Assembly: GCA_902470925.1 (NCBI GenBank)
Contig: CABRIF010000019.1
Coordinates: forward strand, 1-29,043
DNA: 29,043 bases
Direction of reading: 5' to 3'
DNA from: an uncultured Collinsella sp.
GTDB lineage: Bacteria; Actinomycetota; Coriobacteriia; Coriobacteriales; Coriobacteriaceae
The notes below the pieces were generated by a model that searched no databases, was not told the DNA's origin, and saw only the letters and a program-made list of their open reading frames with translations. Positions 23,409 through 29,043 of this stretch are shown piece after piece. Position 1 is the stretch's first letter. Each line of letters opens with the position of its first letter. The position numbers and the translations under genes were made by a program.

Positions 23409-24773
23409 ATGCTGAAACGCAAAATCACGAAGCGGCTTCACACATGGTTGCAGACCGAACCCCGCAAAGCCCTTTTCGTTACAGGGCCGCGGCAGGTTGG
23501 CAAGAGCTATGCCGTCCGCGCATTTGGCCGCGAGCACTTCCCCACCTTCATAGAAATCAACCTGCTGCACAACAAGCAGGCGCGCACAGCGCTGCTCGAA
23601 GCCTCCAATGCTGAGGACTTCATTTCCCGTATCTCCATCATCATGAGCACAAAGCTCGAGATAGGCCATACGCTCATCTTTATCGACGAGGTGCAGACAG
23701 CCCCCGACATCATGACCATGGCAAAGTTTCTGGTGGAAGACGGCCGTTTCCGCTGGGCTTTCTCCGGCTCCATGCTCGGTACCGAACTGAGAGGAATCCG
23801 CTCGCACCCCGTTGGATATGTTCATGAAATCTCTCTGCAGCCCATGGACTTCGAGGAGTTCTGCTGGGCAATCGACGTTTCCGAACAGGCAATGGAGCAG
23901 ATTCGCACAGCTTGCCACAACGAAGAACCCGTCGCCGACTATATCCACACGGCAATGCTCACCAACCTGAGAACGTATCTTGTCGTTGGCGGCATGCCGG
24001 AAGTTGTCCAAACATTTCTGGATACACGAGGCGACCTTGCACGCGTCAGAAGCTTGCAGCACGACCTCAATAGCCAGTACCGACGCGACATCTCGCAATA
24101 TGCCGGCAATCGCGCGCTGTACGTGCAGAGCATCTTTGACCAGCTGCCCGTCCAACTTGAGGGCGACTCACAAAGGTTTGTCCTCAACTCCATCGACCCG
24201 GAGGCGCGCTACGTTAGATTTCAACGCGATTTTGTATGGCTGCAATCGGCTGGGGTCGGCCTCAAAACCGATCTTGTCACTGAGCCGAAATCCCCTTTGC
24301 TCAAAACAGCCAAAAAAGAGCAATTCAAGCTCTATCAATCAGATACGGGCATGCTCATCGAGCGCTACCCCGCCCCGCTTGCTCGCGCCGTCTACCTCAA
24401 CGACAAGCACCCCAACCTCGGAGGCATATACGAGAACTTCGCAGCGCAAGAACTAACAGCGCAGGGACATGAGCTCTATTACTACATGACGAAAAAACGA
24501 GGCGAGGTCGACTTCGTGGTAGATGGACCTGACTGTTCCGCTGTCGCCATCGAAGTGAAGTCGGGTTCGTATTACCACGCGCATGCAGCGCTCAACCATA
24601 TGCTCGACACGCCCGCGTACCATATCGACCTCGGAATCGTTCTCTCGCAGGGAAACGTCGAACGCGATGGCAAGGTTCTCTACCTCCCCCTCTACGCTTC
24701 CTTCTGCCTGCCGGCATATCTCGACGGATCCCGCGAGATCGAGGGGCTCAAGCTCGGGATAGCACGCATCTAG
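23409..24773 (+). CDS. AAA ATPase with DUF4143 (AAA_14) domain
   Basis: A 454-aa protein of the AAA_14/DUF4143 family, found in many copies in anaerobe genomes and of unproven function. Residues 1-190 are an AAA ATPase: Walker A GPRQVGKS (26-33), Walker B LIFIDEVQ (89-96), then WAFSGSML. The C-terminal DUF4143 part ends with a PD-(D/E)xK-like nuclease core: YENFAAQEL, GEVDFVV and AIEVKSG. All key residues are present, so it is probably active. Start ATG 23409 follows AGGTGGAG; the frame is open to 23355. Its base composition is more AT-rich than neighbours. The stop is followed at once and in the same frame by the tail of an LPXTG protein. Confidence 0.9.
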   Translation: MLKRKITKRLHTWLQTEPRKALFVTGPRQVGKSYAVRAFGREHFPTFIEINLLHNKQARTALLEASNAEDFISRISIIMSTKLEIGHTLIFIDEVQTAPDIMTMAKFLVEDGRFRWAFSGSMLGTELRGIRSHPVGYVHEISLQPMDFEEFCWAIDVSEQAMEQIRTACHNEEPVADYIHTAMLTNLRTYLVVGGMPEVVQTFLDTRGDLARVRSLQHDLNSQYRRDISQYAGNRALYVQSIFDQLPVQLEGDSQRFVLNSIDPEARYVRFQRDFVWLQSAGVGLKTDLVTEPKSPLLKTAKKEQFKLYQSDTGMLIERYPAPLARAVYLNDKHPNLGGIYENFAAQELTAQGHELYYYMTKKRGEVDFVVDGPDCSAVAIEVKSGSYYHAHAALNHMLDTPAYHIDLGIVLSQGNVERDGKVLYLPLYASFCLPAYLDGSREIEGLKLGIARI

Positions 24774-24977
24774 CCGCAATCCGCAAAGATCTCCGCATCG
24801 AAGAGCGAGGCGATTGCCAAGCTCAAACAGAGCGCATCTGAAGCCCCCGACGAAAAGGCCAAGAACACCGACGGCGGTCTCCCGGCGACGGGCGATCCGG
24901 TGGTACTCCTCGGGCTTTTGGCAACTACCGGCATGGCGACCGCTGCCGCCGGCGCAGCATCCCGCCGCAGGAAGTAG
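24774..24977 (+). pseudogene. Orphan C-terminus of an LPXTG surface protein
   Basis: From the codon after the ATPase stop, 67 codons read as the end of a sortase substrate: a Lys/Ser/Ala helical stretch (SEAIAKLKQSASEA), then LPATGD, a hydrophobic helix (VVLLGLLATTGMATAAAGAA) and the charged tail SRRRK before a TAG stop. There is no start codon, no signal peptide and no N-terminal domain, so it cannot be made as a surface protein. It is best explained as what remains of a longer gene whose front was replaced by, or lost with insertion of, the ATPase gene. Confidence 0.85.
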
Positions 24978-25011
24978 TCGATACGGCAAAATCTACGCCC
25001 GACAAACCTGA

Positions 25012-25051
25012 GGGCCCCGGCCGAAGCCATCAACGCTTCGGCTGGGGCCCC
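25012..25051 (+). terminator. Bidirectional-looking terminator after the LPXTG remnant
   Basis: Long GC-rich stem: GGGCCCCGGCCGAAGC and GCTTCGGCTGGGGCCC with a seven-base loop and one mismatch, followed by GTTTGGCT. It lies 34 bases after the remnant's stop and is presumably its original terminator. Confidence 0.75.
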
Positions 25052-25067
25052 GTTTGGCTAATCGCTT

Positions 25068-25221
25068 CTGCTGCAAAATCGAGGTTTTGCGAAATGTGTT
25101 TTCTCAGTATCATTTCTCGCTCGTTTTCAGTCGGTTGCGACCTGCGGTTTTGTTGATGCCAAACGGGCTGGAAAATGTGCCAGATACGATGGCATTTCGC
25201 AAAACCTCGATTTTGCAGCAG
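25068..25221. repeat. 154-bp element with perfect 29-bp terminal inverted repeats
   Basis: The arms at 25068-25096 and 25193-25221 are exact reverse complements (core GCAAAATCGAGGTTTTGCG), and complementarity continues imperfectly inward (GTATC and ATTTYYC..CCGTTT blocks). No gene inside. Size and structure resemble a MITE or a long imperfect palindrome; it is AT-richer than the genome around it. Confidence 0.85.
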
Positions 25222-25443
25222 CTCGATGGGATTGCGGCTTCCATAGGCCGTTTTGTCGATGCGCCGAGCGTAAAAGAGCCGCGCGGAGCGTGTCCGCAGA
25301 AACCGCTCTTTATGGCAAGGCGAACAGATAAATGAACAATAAAACGAACAGCAATGGTCACATGTAAGAGCTTGAGTAGGGCTAAAAATATCTGAATTGC
25401 TGCACTGCTACCTTCTACCGTCTTCAAAGTACCTTTTGCGGAT
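25222..25443. other. Non-coding AT-rich spacer with a stem-loop
   Basis: No gene. An outer AAAGAGC/GCTCTTT pair encloses an inner GCGGA/TCCGC pair between about 25273 and 25311, which could form a transcribed hairpin. The rest is AT-rich and unstructured to the eye. Confidence 0.4.
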
Positions 25444-25474
25444 TTGTTCTAATATGTTCGTAATTGTTATATAT
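25444..25474 (+). promoter_or_regulatory. Candidate promoter of the wall-anchored glycosidase gene
   Basis: TTGTTC (25444-25449), a 17-base spacer, then TTATATATA (from 25467), about 70 bases before the start codon and in the most AT-rich part of the gap. Confidence 0.5.
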
Positions 25475-25542
25475 ACTGTCAATCGTGTTGGGTTGGCTTG
25501 AGGTTGTGAGCTTCAGGCCCATACAAACGGGAAGGATTGACA

Positions 25543-28500
25543 GTGGTGAGAGCAAACAATCGGAGCGTCGCCGCTCATGTGGCGCGTCGCGTTGGCGCCT
25601 GCGTGCGGCATCTGCTGCCTCGGGCGTTGGCAGCCGGCGCAATCGTCTTGGCAGGCGCTGCCACGCCGGCATGGGCTGCGAGCGTAACCCCGCAGGCTGC
25701 TGATGCGCATTGGTCGTTTGAGCGACGGGAGGCAGATGGGACATTCGTAAATGACGGCATGGACTCCTCGATGGGGATTACGGTTGACGGTCCGGGCGTG
25801 AATGCGGCCGCAAGCGATCTCAACGAGCTTGGAACATCCCTGGCCATCAGGGATAAAACTGCCGCGTTCTCCCTTGTTGTTCCCCAGGCCGTTGATTCGC
25901 AGCGGGCCTACACCATCTCGCTGTGGCTCAAGTCGACCGATGTCGCCCCCGATGCAAAAACGGCCCTCCTGCAGTTCGCGGGGCAGGGTAGGACGCTGCT
26001 GTATCAGCGCGACAATGGCGAGTTCGTCTCATTTCTTGCGGGCGCAGACGGCGGTGGCGACATATCGCTTGGCGCCGACCCCGCCCGCGGCGCCTGGGAG
26101 CATCTCACGGTGGTGAAAACAGGCGACCCCAAGTCCATCAAGCTCTACATCAACGGCAAGAAGCTCGAGCAGGGCACTTGGACGGGCAATCTGCCCCAGG
26201 GGATGATGGACCTCATTATTGGGGAGCACAAGAATCCGGGCGATATGGCGCGTTTTGAGGGCATGCTCGATGAGATATGCGTGTTTCGCCGCGCGCTCAC
26301 CGATGCCGAGGTAGGCGAGCTATATGGATCCTACGGCGACCTGACCGTTGCCGATGAGCTGGCGGGTCTCATAGAGGATGCGAAGGCGCTGTGCGAAGGC
26401 ATGGGCAACGCTGCGGAGAACGAGGCGACAGTCCAGCTCAAAGCTGCACTGGAACGGGCCCGAGAGGCACATGCATCGGGCAACATCCAGAGCATGAAGG
26501 ATGCGCGTTCCGAACTCAAGGCGGCTATCAAGGCGGTGCGCGAGCAGGGTCCCACTGTGCGCATCGATACGACCGACGTCAAGCGTTCCCTCAGCAGCTC
26601 GCTATTCGGCATCAACCACCGGTACTCGAACTACGCGTACGGTACGGTCAATCCGGATGGCACCGTGAAGGCGGACTTCGCGAAGCTCTACCAGCAAGCG
26701 GGTTTTGGCTCCCTGCGCTATCCGGGCGGCACCATCTCGAACAACTACGTGTGGAAGGAGTCCATCGGCGACCTCGACCCCACAACAAAGGCAATCGAGC
26801 GCACCCCGCAGATCCACGGGTTTTACAACAACCCGGGGCAGACGGGATTCACCCCCACATTCGGCCTGATGGAGGTTGCCGAGTTTGCCGAGCGCATGAA
26901 CTCCGAGATCGTCATGGTATACGGTATCGGTCGCGGCGATGCAGCTGACGCAGCCGACTTGGTGGAGTTCCTGAACGCGCGGCAGGGGACCAATCCCAAC
27001 GGAGGCGTGGCGTGGGCAGATCGTCGTGCCGAGCTGGGGCATCCCGAGCCATTCGGCATCCGGTATTTCGAAATCGGAAACGAGAACAATTTGAGCGGAG
27101 ACGATGGCACCGCTTCACAGCAGTATTGGATGACGGGTGTCGCCGCCGGCGCGCTGGAAGGGTACACGGACGGCGGACGCGCGACGTTTACCGGCCAGTA
27201 TGCGGTCGTGCGCGGTGACTGGAACGAGGATGCATCGTATTCGACGGGCGAGGCGGGCCAGGAGTTCGCATGCCGGTACGCGCTCATCCCGCGCGAGATG
27301 GAGGATGGTTCCGCGCGCGATGCCGTGGTGCCGGGATCGGTCAAGGTGTATGTGGATGGGGAGCCGTGGAGCCGGGTTGACGACCTGAGCGCGGCCACGG
27401 CAGCCGATACGGTCTATCAGCTCGATATGGCGACGGGCTTCTTCACCTTCGGCGACGGCATCCATGGCGCCATTCCGGCGAAGGGCGGCCAGGTAACCGT
27501 CGACTACCAGGTGGAACGCGATGGCTTCATCGACATATCCCGCGCCATGCGCAAGACCATGGAGCAGATCGATCCGACGTTCGAGCAGAACGGCGCCCTC
27601 AACATCTATACGTCGTGGGAGGGCAACGAGTTCGTCGACCTGATGCACAAAAAGGGTGCGGATGATCTGTACGATGGCATGGCGGTGCATCCATATACGA
27701 ACAAGGTCGGTAATCCTGCCTACAACGATGATGCGCCGACGGTGGCGAACAAACAGGCATGGTATCTCGATGTGATGCGCCTGGGGGATGGCGTGGCCGA
27801 TACGGTGCAGCACCATGTCGACTACATGCGGCAGGTGACGGGTGATGCAACCAAGGTGCCCGTTATCAGCGAATACGGGATTTTCCGGTCGACCAACTCC
27901 CTGGTCCGTTCGCAGACGCATGCCCTGTACATCGCGCGCGCGATTATGGAATATGCCGAGCAGGGGAGTCCGTATATCCAAAAGCACTGCCTGGTCGATT
28001 ACTACTCGAGCGGGGCGGATTCGCTTGGTCCCACGCAGCAGGCGGTGATCCAGGCGGTGGCGCAAGGGAATCTGGACGAGCAGAAGGACGGCTCGGGTGC
28101 ATTCAAGTTCTTCGCCACGCCCAGCGCGCATGTGTTCGCCATGCTCAACAGCAGCTTCGGTGACACCGAGGTTGCGGCCGAGGTGAGCAACGAAGCGATG
28201 CTCTCGAACGGGGTGAGCCAGCACGCAGTGATGGCGTCGACCGATGCGGACGGCACTGTGTACGTGGCGCTGGTGAATTTGGCCTTGAACGATGTCGAGG
28301 GTGCCGGTGCCGACGGGAAGCTGCCCTCCACGGTGACCCTTGCGGTCGACGGCGTCGACTTGACCGGGCGCGAGCTTGAGGTAAAAAGCCTGTCAGGTAC
28401 TGCCTTTTATGCAGAAAACAGCCTGGATGATCCAGGTGCCGTGGCGGTCGAGACCAGGACGGAGACTGCGAGCGGGCGCACGCACACGCTGAAGCTCGCC

Positions 28501-28842
28501 CCGCATTCTTTCACGATCGTTGCGATTAAGGCGGCCGATGGCGGGCGGCCGCCGGTGGATCCGGAGCCTCCTGTGGACCCTGCTCCGGATCCCAAGCCTG
28601 AGCCGCAGCCCGACCCGGAGCCGCCGATGGACCCCGGTCCGCAGCCCGAGCCGGGCCTTCCGTCCTCTGGGGACACCGCGACGGGCACCGCGTCGCAGGT
28701 CTCCTTGGGTAGGGGCGCATCTGGAGCGGGCCGGCATCAGGGCGTGCTGCCCCAAACGGGCGACGCGTCGGTGTCGCTGGTGGCAGCTGCGGCTGCCCTA
28801 TCCGCTGCCTGTTTCGCATGCGCACGAAGGCGAACGCATTAG
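25543..28842 (+). CDS. Cell-wall-anchored LamG / GH51-like glycosidase (LPQTG)
   Basis: Secreted 1099-aa enzyme. Signal peptide 1-45 (cleavage at AWA-A); LamG/concanavalin-like sugar-binding domain about 53-265; helical FIVAR-like segment 268-336; then a clan-A glycoside hydrolase barrel resembling alpha-L-arabinofuranosidases (GH51/GH79 style): LFGINHRYSNY, LRYPGGTISNNYVW, acid/base Glu514 in EIGNENN, VHPYTN, nucleophile Glu777 in VISEYGIF. A beta-rich insert (about 547-660) separates the two catalytic strands. A C-terminal beta-sandwich, a Pro/Glu/Asp wall-spanning stretch and the sorting signal LPQTGD (from 1069) with helix and RRRTH tail follow. GTG 25543 has GAAGGA six bases upstream (TTG 25537 is an alternative). 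It probably trims plant arabinan/arabinogalactan or host glycans; family number uncertain. Confidence 0.9.
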   Translation: MVRANNRSVAAHVARRVGACVRHLLPRALAAGAIVLAGAATPAWAASVTPQAADAHWSFERREADGTFVNDGMDSSMGITVDGPGVNAAASDLNELGTSLAIRDKTAAFSLVVPQAVDSQRAYTISLWLKSTDVAPDAKTALLQFAGQGRTLLYQRDNGEFVSFLAGADGGGDISLGADPARGAWEHLTVVKTGDPKSIKLYINGKKLEQGTWTGNLPQGMMDLIIGEHKNPGDMARFEGMLDEICVFRRALTDAEVGELYGSYGDLTVADELAGLIEDAKALCEGMGNAAENEATVQLKAALERAREAHASGNIQSMKDARSELKAAIKAVREQGPTVRIDTTDVKRSLSSSLFGINHRYSNYAYGTVNPDGTVKADFAKLYQQAGFGSLRYPGGTISNNYVWKESIGDLDPTTKAIERTPQIHGFYNNPGQTGFTPTFGLMEVAEFAERMNSEIVMVYGIGRGDAADAADLVEFLNARQGTNPNGGVAWADRRAELGHPEPFGIRYFEIGNENNLSGDDGTASQQYWMTGVAAGALEGYTDGGRATFTGQYAVVRGDWNEDASYSTGEAGQEFACRYALIPREMEDGSARDAVVPGSVKVYVDGEPWSRVDDLSAATAADTVYQLDMATGFFTFGDGIHGAIPAKGGQVTVDYQVERDGFIDISRAMRKTMEQIDPTFEQNGALNIYTSWEGNEFVDLMHKKGADDLYDGMAVHPYTNKVGNPAYNDDAPTVANKQAWYLDVMRLGDGVADTVQHHVDYMRQVTGDATKVPVISEYGIFRSTNSLVRSQTHALYIARAIMEYAEQGSPYIQKHCLVDYYSSGADSLGPTQQAVIQAVAQGNLDEQKDGSGAFKFFATPSAHVFAMLNSSFGDTEVAAEVSNEAMLSNGVSQHAVMASTDADGTVYVALVNLALNDVEGAGADGKLPSTVTLAVDGVDLTGRELEVKSLSGTAFYAENSLDDPGAVAVETRTETASGRTHTLKLAPHSFTIVAIKAADGGRPPVDPEPPVDPAPDPKPEPQPDPEPPMDPGPQPEPGLPSSGDTATGTASQVSLGRGASGAGRHQGVLPQTGDASVSLVAAAAALSAACFACARRRTH

Positions 28843-28861
28843 CCTGGTTGTATGCCATGAG

Positions 28862-28893
28862 GGGAGGGGTCGTCTGAACATGCGTCCCCTCCC
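28862..28893 (+). terminator. Terminator after the glycosidase gene
   Basis: Perfect 8-bp stem GGGAGGGG/CCCCTCCC with a 16-base loop, 20 bases after the stop. No T-run follows, as often in high-GC actinobacteria. Confidence 0.6.
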
Positions 28894-28940
28894 GGCTCAA
28901 TTCGGGGAGAAGAGGCATGGCCCGAGCGGTGCCGCCCGGA

Positions 28941-28968
28941 CGGGGTTCGAATCCGCGCACGTGCGCCA
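28941..28968 (+). other. tRNA 3'-end-like fragment
   Basis: CGGGG, TTCGAAT, CCGCG form a T-arm (four of five pairs) followed by seven bases CACGTGC, a discriminator G and CCA, exactly the spacing of a tRNA 3' end. The matching 5' acceptor GCACGTG is not found upstream, and no anticodon arm can be drawn, so it is not a complete tRNA. Possibly an attachment-site remnant, or chance. Confidence 0.35.
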
Positions 28969-28977
28969 AAGGGAAAC

Positions 28978-28995
28978 GGCCCCGTTGCCGGGGCC
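28978..28995. terminator. Hairpin cut by the contig end
   Basis: GGCCCCG/CGGGGCC stem with TTGC loop, ten bases after the tRNA-like CCA. Whatever followed (for example a T-run) is replaced by adapter. Its last C is shared with the first adapter base. Confidence 0.5.
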
Positions 28996-29043
28996 TGTCA
29001 CTTATACACATCTCCGAGCCCACGAGACGTAGAGGAATCTCGT
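28995..29043 (-). other. Nextera i7 adapter (artefact)
   Basis: Reverse complement of the left-end adapter: CTGTCACTTATACACATCT (one mismatch at 29000, A instead of T), CCGAGCCCACGAGAC, index GTAGAGGA and ATCTCGT. Not genomic. Confidence 0.97.

Noticed and set aside
28884..28968. Complete tRNA (Ser/Leu type, prompted by GGCCCGAGCGGT followed by GGTTCGAATCC)
   Set aside because: The 5' acceptor strand complementary to CACGTGC is missing and no anticodon stem-loop can be formed; only the 3' end is supported.

Overview
The window is a GC-rich contig whose gene content and style suggest a gut actinobacterium of the class Coriobacteriia (Collinsella- or Olsenella-like). The hints are many PTS sugar genes with BglG/LicT antiterminators, LPXTG surface proteins, and GGGGACGGGG-type intergenic repeats. 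This assignment is an inference; no rRNA or other taxonomic marker is present. Both ends (1-48 and about 28995-29043) are not genomic. They are Illumina Nextera i7-side adapters carrying the same 8-base index, so only about 49-28994 is chromosome.

Layout. 49-3500 (minus): peptide/opine-type ABC importer, in transcription order Tat lipoprotein binding protein, DppB-like permease, and DppC-like permease cut by the contig end. 3501-4071: non-coding, with six copies of a TTGGGGACGGGGTCGTTTCG repeat. 4072-7199 (minus): operon with promoter, RAT antiterminator overlapping a terminator, BglG-family antiterminator, glucose-type PTS EIICB and an RDD membrane protein. 7249-11622 (minus): beta-glucoside operon with a second RAT/terminator leader, EIIBCA permease, GH1 6-phospho-beta-glucosidase and LicT antiterminator. 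11832-15053: a membrane protein of unknown function, an unusual protein joining a PTS EIIB domain to a maltose/galactoside O-acetyltransferase, and a divergent RpiR-type regulator. 15243-16553: DUF362 double [4Fe-4S] protein behind a MerR-like 19-bp-spacer promoter. 16645-21157: ABC-2 exporter operon (ATPase plus two permeases) divergent from a membrane-anchored LuxR-type regulator. 21217-23004: MurE with a repeat-derived insertion. 23409-25221: DUF4143 AAA ATPase abutting the orphan C-terminus of an LPXTG protein and followed by a long inverted repeat. 25543-28842: large cell-wall-anchored LamG/GH51-like glycosidase.

How it works together. Most of the window serves carbohydrate or peptide capture and its control. 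The wall-anchored glycosidase would release sugars outside. Two PTS permeases phosphorylate imported sugars, GH1 cleaves the phospho-glucoside, and each PTS operon is gated by transcription antitermination. The most unusual element is the EIIB-acetyltransferase fusion, which could tie a sugar-acetylating enzyme to PTS phosphorylation state.
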